Assembly (NCBI GenBank): GCA_965277615.1
Contig: CBDIDG010000005.1
Coordinates: 1,984,001 to 2,048,000, forward strand
Origin: Bog-532 sp965277615
Lineage (GTDB): Bacteria > Actinomycetota > Actinomycetes > Streptosporangiales > Streptosporangiaceae
Reading direction: 5' to 3'
Length of the DNA: 64,000 nucleotides
Part shown: positions 56,795 through 64,000 of the stretch, piece after piece
Layout of the letters: every line of letters begins with the position of its first letter
How positions within the stretch are numbered: the first letter of the stretch is position 1
Made by a program: the position numbers and the translations under genes
The notes under the pieces: generated by a model
Told to the model about the DNA's origin: nothing
The model's input: the letters and a program-made list of their open reading frames with translations, nothing else
Database searches by the model: none

Positions 56795-57421
56795 ATGCCA
56801 ATGAGCAGCATCAGTGTTATCGGTCTGGGGGGCATGGCCCGCGCCATAGGCACCCGTGCGGTCGAGGGCGGCAACGCCGTCGAGGTCATCGGCCGCGACG
56901 CGGCCAAGGCCAAGGACCTGGCCGCCGCGCTCGGCGGCGGCGCCACGGCCGGGGCGTTCGGCACCGCCCCGGCCGGCAACATCGTCATCCTCGCGGTGCC
57001 GTACGCCAGCGCCGTGCCGGTTGTCACCCAGTACGGGGACGCGCTGGCCGGCAAGGTCATCATCGACATCTCCAACACCTTCAACGCGGACGCCACCGGG
57101 CTGGTCACCCCTGACGGCACTTCCGGCGCGCAGGAGATCGCCAAGGCCGCCCCGGCGAGTGCGCACGTCGTGAAGGCGTTCAACACCGTCTTCGGCCACG
57201 TCCTGGCCCAGGGCCGCCCGCTGGATGTGCTCATCGCCGGCGACGACGCGGACGCCAAGGCGAGCGTGTCGGCGTTCATCGAGAGCCTCGGGCTGCGCCC
57301 GCTGGATACGGGAGACCTGGCAATGGCCCACTGGCTGGAGGGAGTGGGCCCGCTGCTGATGGGCCTGGCCGGCCACGGCGCAGGGTTCAACATCGACCTC
57401 GGCGTCAACGTCTCTGGCTGA
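56795..57421 (+). CDS. NADP-binding protein of the F420-dependent NADP reductase type
   Basis: This ~208-aa protein starts at MPMSSISVIG. It has an N-terminal Rossmann fold with GLGGMARAI, then IVILAVPYASAVPVV, IIDISNTFN, VKAFNTVFGHVLA and a C-terminal GVGPLLMGLAGHGAGFN. It resembles NADPH:F420 oxidoreductases (Fno) and the related reductase domain of STEAP proteins. It is the first of two genes divergent from a LysR regulator. Confidence 0.85.
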   Translation: MPMSSISVIGLGGMARAIGTRAVEGGNAVEVIGRDAAKAKDLAAALGGGATAGAFGTAPAGNIVILAVPYASAVPVVTQYGDALAGKVIIDISNTFNADATGLVTPDGTSGAQEIAKAAPASAHVVKAFNTVFGHVLAQGRPLDVLIAGDDADAKASVSAFIESLGLRPLDTGDLAMAHWLEGVGPLLMGLAGHGAGFNIDLGVNVSG

Positions 57422-57472
57422 GTGCACCCACACCACCACTTCCCGCGCCACCTCACTCAAAGGACCAGCAGC

Positions 57473-58405
57473 ATGCGCGTTTTCGTCACTGGCGGAACCG
57501 GCCATACCGGTTCCTACATCATCCCCGCGCTCATCGCCGCCGGGCACGAGGTCACCGGCCTGGCCCGGTCAGACACGGCGGCGGCGGTGTCCGCGCTCGG
57601 CGCGAAGGTGCGCCGCGGCGACCTCGAGGATCTTGAAGGGCTCATGGAGGCGGCCGCGGACTCCGACGGCGTCATCCACGTCGCGCACAGGCAAGACCTG
57701 CTTCCGTTTGGCGGGATGGACGCCGTGTCCGCCGCGGAGCTCCCGGTCATGCTCGCGTACGGCGAGGCACTCGCGGGAACCGGAAAGCCGCTGGTCGCGG
57801 CGGGGAGCATAGGCTCGTCCGGGAAGCTGGGCCGGCCGGCCACCGAGGAGGACCCGGCCCTTCCCGTCGGCGATGAGCACAAGGGCACCCTCCGGGTCCG
57901 CAATGTCGTGGAAACCGCCGTCATCGACCTCGCCCAGCGGGGAGTGCGGTCTTCGGTCGTGCGGATTGCCAATATCGCGCACAGCACGACCGATCGGGCC
58001 GGCTTCCTCCCCACGCTGATCGCGCTCGCGAAGGAGAAAGGCGCCGCCGGCTACCCCGGAGACGGCGCGAATCTGTGGAACGCCGTGCACGCCCGCGATG
58101 TCGCCTCCTTGTTCCGCCTGGCGCTGGAGAAGGGCCCGGCCGGCAGATACTGGCACGCGGTTCAGGACGAGGGCATCCCGTTCCGCGAGATCGCCGAGGC
58201 CATCGGCAGCCGCCTGGGCCTGCCCGCCGTGAGCATTCCCAGGGACGAACTGATGCTGCCGGGATACTTCGGGTTCCTCGCGAACATAGTCACGCAGAGC
58301 TACCCGGCGTCCAGCCTCATCACCCGCCGGACCCTCGGCTGGGAACCCGCTCAGCCCGGCCTGCTCGCCGATCTGGACAACGGCCACTACTTCCCCGCCA
58401 GCTGA
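57473..58405 (+). CDS. Extended SDR / NAD-dependent epimerase-like oxidoreductase
   Basis: This 310-aa protein has the Rossmann motif VFVTGGTGHTGSYIIPALIAAGH, VRRGDLEDLEGL and a C-terminal substrate region (LWNAVHARDVASLFRLALEKGP, WHAVQDEGIPFREIAEAIG). The catalytic YxxxK is not obvious, as in atypical SDRs. AAGGA precedes the ATG. It is 51 bp after the previous gene and probably co-transcribed. Confidence 0.88.
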   Translation: MRVFVTGGTGHTGSYIIPALIAAGHEVTGLARSDTAAAVSALGAKVRRGDLEDLEGLMEAAADSDGVIHVAHRQDLLPFGGMDAVSAAELPVMLAYGEALAGTGKPLVAAGSIGSSGKLGRPATEEDPALPVGDEHKGTLRVRNVVETAVIDLAQRGVRSSVVRIANIAHSTTDRAGFLPTLIALAKEKGAAGYPGDGANLWNAVHARDVASLFRLALEKGPAGRYWHAVQDEGIPFREIAEAIGSRLGLPAVSIPRDELMLPGYFGFLANIVTQSYPASSLITRRTLGWEPAQPGLLADLDNGHYFPAS

Positions 58406-58414
58406 CGGCAGGGA

Positions 58415-58436
58415 CCCGGATCGCAACGGATCCGGT
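58415..58436. terminator. Hairpin after the SDR gene
   Basis: CCGGATC (58416-58422) pairs perfectly with GATCCGG (58429-58435) around a short loop. It lies between the SDR stop and the convergent small gene. No T-run follows. Confidence 0.4.
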
Positions 58437-58536
58437 CGTGCTCAGCAACTCGCGCGCTCCCGAAACCCTCGCGGACACGGCCGCGGAACCGCGGTCGATA
58501 CCGGATTGACCGCTGCGCGTGACGCGCCTCCGGAGG

Positions 58537-58800
58537 TCAGGCCAGGGTGTAGCTGACCAGGCCGGCCGGGTCGTACGACACGTCGACGATGCGGCCCATC
58601 GTCACGTGCAGGAACGACAGCACCGACTCCGCCTGGTCTTCCAGGGTCCGGTCCTGCCCCTCTGTCTGCACCTGGTAGCGCACGACGCCCCGGTCCAGGC
58701 TGGCCCCGGTGATTTCCATGGCGGGCGCGGCATCGCCCAGGCCTTGGGTGGTCCGGATGCCCTGGACAATCTGCTGCGTCGGCATGCTGATCTCAATCAA
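58537..58800 (-). CDS. Small conserved-looking hypothetical protein
   Basis: This 87-aa protein starts at TTG 58800 after AAGGAAA. The sequence alternates beta-type segments (VRYQVQTEGQDR, GRIVDVSYDPAGLVSYTLA) and looks like a small folded protein. There is no signal or membrane helix. I recognise no family. Confidence 0.55.
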   Translation of the reverse strand: MIEISMPTQQIVQGIRTTQGLGDAAPAMEITGASLDRGVVRYQVQTEGQDRTLEDQAESVLSFLHVTMGRIVDVSYDPAGLVSYTLA

Positions 58801-58883
58801 GGCCGTTTCCTTCTGCAGGGTCAGCGTCCCCCGCGGGTCACGCTACTGGGTGCCCAGGATGAGCCGACCGGGCTCATCCACCC

Positions 58884-58991
58884 CTAGGCGTGGAACACGA
58901 ACCAGCCAGCCACCGCCTGCACCAGGATGAGCAGGCCAATCACCCGGGCGACGCCAGTGCCCACGGTCGGACCGCCTGCTGGCCCGGTCAT
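58884..58991 (-). CDS. Possible 35-aa single-helix membrane peptide
   Basis: ATG at 58991 to TAG at 58884 gives a 35-residue peptide: a hydrophilic Gly/Thr start, then one membrane-length helix (VARVIGLLILVQAVAGWFVF). The nearest SD-like sequence is weak (GGAAA). It could be a real small membrane protein or chance. Confidence 0.35.
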   Translation of the reverse strand: MTGPAGGPTVGTGVARVIGLLILVQAVAGWFVFHA

Positions 58992-59252
58992 GATCACGTT
59001 TCCGTACCGTTCCGCCCCCGGAGCAGCCCCGGATCCCCAGCTGTCCCATCCGCATCGTGAGCCTCACTACTTCCGGGGTCCCTACACGCCCGATGGCGCC
59101 ATCGGTGTCGCCAGAACGCTATGCCGCGAACTTAAGAGGTGTGGTAGCGCGGCTGCGTGATGTGACTGGTCGGCGTGGCTGGGTGATATGCGACGAAGCT
59201 CCCGCTAGAACGAGCGGTTACCACACCATTTCGTTCACTGCGGGGAGCTTCG

Positions 59253-60300
59253 TTGCGTGCTCATCGTGTCATGTCGTGGGGCTGGCTGTCAGTGCGGGGG
59301 CGTGCCCTGTCTGGTGCCTGGATCGGGGTGCTGACCTTTGTGGTGCCGCCCGCGCTGGTCGATGATGCGGTCGGGGATGGGCTGGCCTGGGAGATGCGGC
59401 TGCGGTCGCTGCCGGCCCGGTTCACGGCCTACTTCGTGCTCGGCCTGGCCCTGTTCAGCGCGCTGCCCTATGACGGCGTGATCGGTGAGGTCACCGCGGG
59501 GCTGAAGGCGGCGCTGGCCGCGGCCGGGTGGGCGCCCCCGTCCGCGACGGCGCTGTCGCGGGCGCGGGCCCGGCTGGGGGAAGAGCCGCTGCGGTCGCTG
59601 TTCCGGCGATTGTGCTCGGCGCTGTCCCCGGGGACGGCGCCGTGGTCGCATGCCTGCGGGCTGCTGGCCGTGGCCTGGGACGGGACGGCCCTGGCCGTGG
59701 CCGATACTCCCGCCAACGCCGCCGCGTTCGGCCGGGCCGGCAGCACCGCCGGCCCGGCTGGCCCGCAGCTGCGGGCCAGCCGGGCTGCTGGCGTGCGGCA
59801 CCCGGGCGCTGCTGGACGCCGCCATCGGCCCTTTCACCGGCAAAGGCACCGGTGAGCGGGCGCTGGCCCGGCAGCTGCTGGGCAGTTTGCGTCCTGGCAT
59901 GCTGCTGCTCGCTGACCGGAACTTCTGGAGCTACCAGCTGTGGACCAGTGCCGCCGCGACCGGCGCTCACCTGCTGTGGCGGGTCCAGGAGGGCAAGCAC
60001 CCCCAGGTGATCCAGGAGCTGCCTGACGGGTCCCGGCTCGCCCGCGTCCATGACCCCCGCGCGGTCATGGACCGCTGGCACAAGAACAAAAAACGCGCCC
60101 GCACCGGGAACCTGCCCCCCGGCCGCTCCGTGCTGCCCGGCAGTATCACCGTCCGCGTCATCGACTACCTCCTGGCCGTCACCGCCGACGATGGCAGCAC
60201 CCGCACCCAGCCCTGCCGGCTGTTCACCACCATGCTGGACTGGCGCACCTGTCCTGCCACCGACCTCGCCGCCGCCTACTCCCGCCGGTGGGCGATCGAG
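59253..60300 (+). pseudogene. IS4-family transposase, 5' part (frameshifted and split)
   Basis: The TTG start at 59253 follows GGGGAG. The N-terminal domain has VVPPALVDDAVGDGLAWEMRLRSLPARF (in part) and VYFVLGLALF-type helices. The first catalytic Asp is in AVAWDGTALAVADTPANAAAFG. A +1 shift at about 59778 moves the frame; the rest continues as LLACGTRALLDAAIGPF, GMLLLADRNFWSY (second Asp) and YSRRWAIE. The gene is cut at 60300, exactly after the catalytic Glu codon, by a serine-recombinase element; the 3' part is at 62821. An inverted repeat (59191-59205 with 59240-59256) covers the start region. Confidence 0.88.
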
Positions 60301-60320
60301 ACGAGCAAGCCGCAGTGCTG

Positions 60321-62522
60321 TCATAGGCGCGGCTTGTCGGCATTGTCGTTGGCTCCTTCCCGTTCGGTGTTCATGCTGGCTGCCTGATCGTTCAGCCAGG
60401 GGCGGCGGTTGTGCTGGCCGCGGGGCACCTGGTGCAGAGTCCGCAGCCGTTCTATCTCGGCGGGGTCCGCGCGGACCACGAGCAGCCGGGCGTGGGGATG
60501 CAGGTAGCCGGCGGCCCAGCCGCGGCGGACCCAGGAGTCGAGGGTGACCTGGGACATGCCCAGGTTTTCGGCCAGGTCGCGTAGCCACCACTCATGCTGG
60601 TCCAGGACCGGGCGGTTGCGGCGGCCCGGGGTGCGGGAGCGCTGGATGCCCAGGGCCCGCAGCAGGTCAGTGACCGCGTTCGGGGTGAAGACCGGGCTGC
60701 GCTTGGGCGGGCGGAAGCCCTCGGCGTTGAGCCGCTGCGCGATCTGTGCGGTGGTGCATCCGCTGCCGGCAAGTTCGCGGGCCCGGGCGGCCAGCTGAGG
60801 GTAGTAGCTGAGCTGGGTCAGGCAGGCCACCGGGCGGGTGATCTGCGTGGCGGTGCGGTGCCCGCCTGCCCAGATGACTTCCACGTCCGCCTTTTCGCTG
60901 GTCCCGGCCACCGCGACGCGGACCTGCTCGACCAGGTGCCGGATCAGCTGCTTGCGGTCCGCGTCGGTGGTGGTGGCAGCGTCCCAGACCGCGGGCAGAT
61001 CCGCGGCCAGGGCCCGGATCTGGCCGCGTTCGGCGGCGGTCAGCGTCCGGGGGCGGGCGGCGGTGAACCGGTCGTACTCCTCGCCGAGGCGCTGCCGCTC
61101 GGCCAGCGCGGCCTCCCAGTCCTTTTCCAGCTGCCGGACGACCAGGCGGTTCTCCGGCTCGGCGAGCTGGTACTGGCGGCGGGCCCGGCCGGCGGCGAGC
61201 TCGGCGCGTTCCAGCCGCCGCCGCCAGATCCGGTCCACCTGCTCGCGCTGGGCCCTGGCCTGCCCGGCCGCGGCCAGGGAGACCTCCAGCGCGGCGGGTG
61301 CCATCGCAGCCAGCAGCAGTCCGCTAACGTGCGTGTCCAGACACGGGCCGGCCAGCTGCTGGCACTGGCTCTCGGCGTAATCGGACTTGGCGCGGCCGCA
61401 CACGTAGACCGGGTGCAGCTTGCCGCCCGGGCCGCGCTGGTAGCGCACCGTCATTTTCTTGCCGCACCGGCCGCAGGCCACCAGGCCGGCTAGCAGGGCC
61501 GGGCCGTCGCGCACCGCGCCCAGGCTGCCGGCGCGGGACCGGTTGGCGTCCATCCGCTGCATGTTCCGCTCGTACTGCTCGATGCTGATATAGGCCGGCA
61601 GCACCCCGGGCAGGTAGACCAGCCAGCCATCCCGCCCGACCCGGACCCGGCCGGTGCAGGGCCGCCCCGGCTGGCGCCGCCTGGGATCTAGTGTGCTGCG
61701 GCCATAGGCGTAGATGCCAGCGTAAGCCGGGTTGCGCAGCATGTTCGTCACCCCGGCGCGGCTGGGACGGCGCCAGGCAAGCTCCCCGCGCCCGGGTCCT
61801 TCCCGCAACCGGATTCCCAGCTGGATGCGGTTGTCTGCGAGGAACCCCAGCACGGCGCCCACCGTGCCGAGCCGCTCGAACAGGCCGAAGACCAGCCGGA
61901 TCACGCTGCGGACCTGCTCATCGGGGTCTAGCACCACCTCACCGGAGCCGCGGCGGGCGAACCCGGCCGGCAGCGGCACCGCCAGCTCGCCGCGGCGGGC
62001 CTTAGCGACCCGCCCGGACCACATCCGCTGCCTGATCAAGTGCAGCTCCGCCTCGCTGATCGTGCCCTTGAGGCCCAGCAGCAGCCGGTCGTTGTGCTCG
62101 GCCGGGTCATAGACCCCGTCCAGATCGCCCAGCAGCGTCCCGGACAGCGCGCACAGCTCCAGCAGCTGATGCCATTCGCGGCCGGACCGGGCCAGCCGGG
62201 ACATCTCGATGCCCAGTACGAGGCCCACATGATCTAGCCCCACCTCGGCGACCAGCCGCGCGAAGCCCGGCCGCGCGTCAGCCCCGGAGGCCGAATGCCC
62301 CAGGTCCTCATCGATCACCAGCACCCGCGACGGCGCCCAGCCCAGCGTGACCGCCCGCTCGGCCAGCCCGTACTGCAGCCGGGTGGACTCGGCGTGATCG
62401 GCCACCTGAGCCGGGGTGGACTGGCGGACATAGACCGCTGCCAGCCGGTCACGATGCCAGGGCTGGACCTTGCCCTCAGCCCGCTCCCAGGGCAGCCTCG
62501 CCGTCATGCTCACCGCGCTCAC
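60321..62522 (-). CDS. Large serine recombinase
   Basis: This 733-aa protein has a resolvase domain with the catalytic Ser in AAVYVRQSTPAQV. LGIEMSRLARSGREWHQLLELC and the GLKGTISEAELHLIRQRM helix follow. A recombinase domain (MLRNPAYAGIYAYG), zinc ribbon (LVACGRCGKKM ... VYVCGRAK), coiled coil and a C-terminal HTH-like region (CTTAQIAQRLNAEGFRPPKR) complete it. Start at GTG 62522 or ATG 62507. The stop lies inside the terminal repeat. It drives the element's own insertion and excision. Confidence 0.93.
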   Translation of the reverse strand: MSAVSMTARLPWERAEGKVQPWHRDRLAAVYVRQSTPAQVADHAESTRLQYGLAERAVTLGWAPSRVLVIDEDLGHSASGADARPGFARLVAEVGLDHVGLVLGIEMSRLARSGREWHQLLELCALSGTLLGDLDGVYDPAEHNDRLLLGLKGTISEAELHLIRQRMWSGRVAKARRGELAVPLPAGFARRGSGEVVLDPDEQVRSVIRLVFGLFERLGTVGAVLGFLADNRIQLGIRLREGPGRGELAWRRPSRAGVTNMLRNPAYAGIYAYGRSTLDPRRRQPGRPCTGRVRVGRDGWLVYLPGVLPAYISIEQYERNMQRMDANRSRAGSLGAVRDGPALLAGLVACGRCGKKMTVRYQRGPGGKLHPVYVCGRAKSDYAESQCQQLAGPCLDTHVSGLLLAAMAPAALEVSLAAAGQARAQREQVDRIWRRRLERAELAAGRARRQYQLAEPENRLVVRQLEKDWEAALAERQRLGEEYDRFTAARPRTLTAAERGQIRALAADLPAVWDAATTTDADRKQLIRHLVEQVRVAVAGTSEKADVEVIWAGGHRTATQITRPVACLTQLSYYPQLAARARELAGSGCTTAQIAQRLNAEGFRPPKRSPVFTPNAVTDLLRALGIQRSRTPGRRNRPVLDQHEWWLRDLAENLGMSQVTLDSWVRRGWAAGYLHPHARLLVVRADPAEIERLRTLHQVPRGQHNRRPWLNDQAASMNTEREGANDNADKPRL

Positions 62523-62757
62523 CCCCGTCCCCGCGGCCCGCTGCCTGCACCATCCGCTCGACCAGCAGACCCGCCAGACGGCTTGCGAGTCCCCGGTTCA
62601 CCTCCGGGAACGTTTCCCATACCGGCACGGTCGCCCGCGCCTGCCGGCTCAAGGGGGCACGGCAGCGTCTCCAGGCACCGCTCACCTCCCGCGGTCGCCT
62701 CCGCCTGCAGCTCGCGCAGCCGCCAGACATCCGCGACCACCGCCAGCAGGCCGTCAA
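62476..62757 (-). CDS. Small frame preceding the recombinase
   Basis: This 93-aa frame overlaps the recombinase start by 47 bp. The C-terminal part (WETFPEVNRGLASRLAGLLVERMV) resembles short proteins that precede transposon recombinases in actinobacteria. The Arg/Cys-rich N-terminal part is unconvincing, and the alternative frame 62519-62740 fits better there, so the gene may carry a frameshift. Confidence 0.4.
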   Translation of the reverse strand: MTACWRWSRMSGGCASCRRRRPREVSGAWRRCRAPLSRQARATVPVWETFPEVNRGLASRLAGLLVERMVQAAGRGDGGERGEHDGEAALGAG

Positions 62758-62820
62758 TTCCTATAACAGGAGGATTCCCGCGGCCCGATCCGCCTATGTA
62801 TGCAGTCTGGCTTGCTCCTT

Positions 62821-63142
62821 GAGTCCGGCTACCGCGAATTCAAGACCTACCTGCGCGGCTCCGGCCGCGCCTTGCGCGGCCGGGCCCCCGCCCTGGCCCG
62901 CCAGGAAGCCTGGGCCCTGCTGGCCGTCTACCAGGCCCTGCGCACCCTCATCGCCCGCGCCGCCGCCCGCGACGGCACCGACCCCGGCCAGATCTCCTTC
63001 ACCGCCACCCTGCGAGCCGCCCGCCGCACCATGAACACCCCCCGCACCAAGCTCGCCACCACCCTCAGCGCCACCGAAACCGAGATCCTCGCCCACCGCG
63101 TCCCCCAGCGCCCCGGCCGCATCTACCCCCGCGCCGTCACCA
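62821..63142 (+). pseudogene. IS4-family transposase, 3' part
   Basis: This continues the split gene in frame (E)SGYREFKTYLRGSGRALRG and EAWALLAVYQALRTLI, which is normal IS4 C-terminal sequence including the catalytic-site Lys. It then reads ARRTMNTPRTKLATTLS and RIYPRAVT, where it is cut again by the IS3 element starting at 63143. The native end is missing. Confidence 0.85.
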
Positions 63143-63198
63143 TGAGGTGCCCCGAGGCTTCCGGACAGTCCATCAATTAAGATGGACTATCTGGAAAG

Positions 63199-63498
63199 GT
63201 GAGGTTTTTGCCCCGACCGAAGAAGAGCTTCTCTCCGGAATTCAAAGAAGAAGCCGTGAAGATGGTGATCGAGACGTCGCGTCCGATTGCCCGCGTGGCG
63301 AAGGAGCTCGGTATTAATGAGGGCACCCTGGGTAACTGGGTGAACGTCTACCGCCGCGAGCACGCCGGCGAGGAACCGCCGCTATCAGCGGGTGAGCGCG
63401 CACGGCTGCGTGAACTTGAGCGGGAAACCCGGGAACTGAAGATGGAAAACGAGTTCCTGAAAAAAGCCGCCGCGTACTTTGCCAAAGATCATCGGTGA
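63199..63498 (+). CDS. IS3-family transposase OrfA
   Basis: This 99-aa protein has the same layout as the OrfA at 460: FSPEFKEEAVKMVIETSRPIA, TLGNWV, then the LRELERETRELKMENEFL coiled coil. Its 3' part has a classic A6G slip site (CTGAAAAAAGCC, ~63458-63469) for -1 frameshifting to OrfB, better than that of the copy at 460. The stop TGA overlaps a GTG for OrfB. Confidence 0.93.
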   Translation: MRFLPRPKKSFSPEFKEEAVKMVIETSRPIARVAKELGINEGTLGNWVNVYRREHAGEEPPLSAGERARLRELERETRELKMENEFLKKAAAYFAKDHR

Positions 63499-64000
63499 CC
63501 GAGAAATTCGAGTTTATCGACGCGGAGTACGCGATCTACCGGGAATTGGGCGTGCAGTACTTGCCGTCGATCGTGAAGATGTGCATCTGGATGGAGGTAT
63601 CGCGTTCGGGGTTTTATGACTGGCGGGCCAGGCCGGAATCGGCCACGGCTAAAAGGCGCGGGATACTCGCGCTGTACGTGCAGAAGTCATTCGGGGATTC
63701 CGATGACACCTACGGGTACCGGCGTGTCCACGCGGACTTGGCGGCCTGGGGCGTGCCGGCCGGGCCGGAGCTGGTGCGATCACTGATGCGTGAGCTGGGC
63801 CTGGAGGCCTGCCAGCCGCGGCCCTGGCGGGCCAGCCTCACCGAGGGCGACGGCCAGGAGCACGACATCCCCGACCTGGTGGCCCGGGACTTCACCGCCG
63901 CGGCGCCCGGACAGAAAATGGTCGGCGATATCACCTATATTCCGACCTGGGAGGGCTGGCTTTACCTGGCCACCGTCATTGATTGCCATACGAAAGCCGT
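63495..64000 (+). CDS. IS3-family transposase OrfB (5' part, runs off window)
   Basis: This frame is open from 63495 (GTGACCGAGAAATTC) to the window end. It encodes EFIDAEYAIYRELG, MEVSRSGFYDWRARPES, YGYRRVHADL and the first catalytic Asp in KMVGDITYIPTWEGW. It is clearly homologous to 747-1652 but diverged, so the two ISs are related isoforms rather than recent copies of each other. Confidence 0.9.
   Translation, partial: MTEKFEFIDAEYAIYRELGVQYLPSIVKMCIWMEVSRSGFYDWRARPESATAKRRGILALYVQKSFGDSDDTYGYRRVHADLAAWGVPAGPELVRSLMRELGLEACQPRPWRASLTEGDGQEHDIPDLVARDFTAAAPGQKMVGDITYIPTWEGWLYLATVIDCHTKA

Larger units (their letters stand above)
60301..62823 (-). mobile_element. Serine-recombinase element inserted in the IS4-type gene
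   Basis: GAG occurs at both junctions (60298-60300 and 62821-62823), so the element plus one GAG is 2523 bp. The ends are imperfect inverted repeats of 27 bp (60303-60329 and 62791-62817; 21 of 27 match, with GAGCAAGCC and CATAGGCG identical). Removing it rebuilds the intact IS4 motif Y-x2-R-x3-E-x6-K. It carries a recombinase and one small helper frame. Confidence 0.88.
63143..64000 (+). mobile_element. IS3-family insertion sequence, second copy (truncated by window end)
   Basis: The left terminal repeat begins TGAGGTGCC and shares CGGACAG and the same spacing with the end of the IS at 395. Two overlapping transposase frames follow. It is inserted in the 3' end of the split IS4 transposase gene. 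The right end is outside the window. Confidence 0.9.

Overview
The window is high-GC DNA with GTG/TTG starts, many 1-4 nt gene overlaps and a gene content typical of a filamentous actinomycete of the Streptomyces/Streptosporangium kind. Markers are an XRE regulator with a DUF5753-type sensor domain next to a DUF397 protein, an F420-type LLM oxidoreductase, a glgC-glgM (GT4) pair, a DUF4032 kinase-like protein and an encapsulin with its DyP cargo. No species can be named from the sequence alone. The Septu and zinc-knuckle genes around 30.7-34 kb are visibly more AT-rich than the rest, which points to recent acquisition.

Layout. 1-4.8 kb: two minus-strand genes for repetitive exported proteins, the first split by a complete IS3-family element. 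5-7.6 kb: a MarR/carboxymuconolactone-decarboxylase pair, a PHP-domain protein and a DUF3224 protein. 7.6-11.0 kb: a module (IS110-family element, FAA hydrolase, two SnoaL-like proteins) bounded by a perfect 20-bp direct repeat and ending just before a tRNA-Lys(CTT). 11.2-17.3 kb: a tightly packed minus-strand operon lysS > metallophosphoesterase/LPG-synthase fusion > APC permease. It lies divergent from a membrane-anchored esterase and an EamA transporter across a striking 60-nt palindrome. I read this block as a lysyl-phosphatidylglycerol locus, with the nearby tRNA-Lys as a possible dedicated partner. 19.5-21.3 kb: trpS with an attenuator-like leader, and a hydrolase fragment.

21.4-34 kb: a defence island. 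It holds a small membrane protein, a PH/SHOCT-type protein, a Gabija-like pair (gajA with an in-frame amber codon, gajB intact), an 804-850-aa protein with a PD-(D/E)XK core, a triple zinc-knuckle protein and a Septu pair (ptuA/ptuB). Four copies of a degenerate intergenic repeat (A-D, all in one orientation) sit between the gene blocks and divide the left two thirds of the island into cassette-like units. 34.3-41.3 kb: an integrative-element backbone with a long hairpin, a GntR regulator, a replication-relaxation-like protein, an FtsK/TraB translocase, a J-domain protein, a small protein and a large serine integrase whose reading frame runs out into neighbouring DNA.

41.3-59 kb: chromosomal-type genes. 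These are an epoxide hydrolase with a MarR repressor and twin operators, an XRE/DUF397 pair, glgC-glgM, DUF4032, a winged-helix protein, encapsulin-DyP, an SGNH hydrolase, an LLM oxidoreductase, an XRE sensor, a VOC protein, and a LysR regulator divergent from an F420-reductase-like/SDR pair. 59-64 kb: a nest of mobile elements. An IS4-family transposase gene already carrying a +1 frameshift is split exactly at its catalytic Glu codon by a serine-recombinase element, and its 3' end is then interrupted by a second IS3-family copy that runs off the window.
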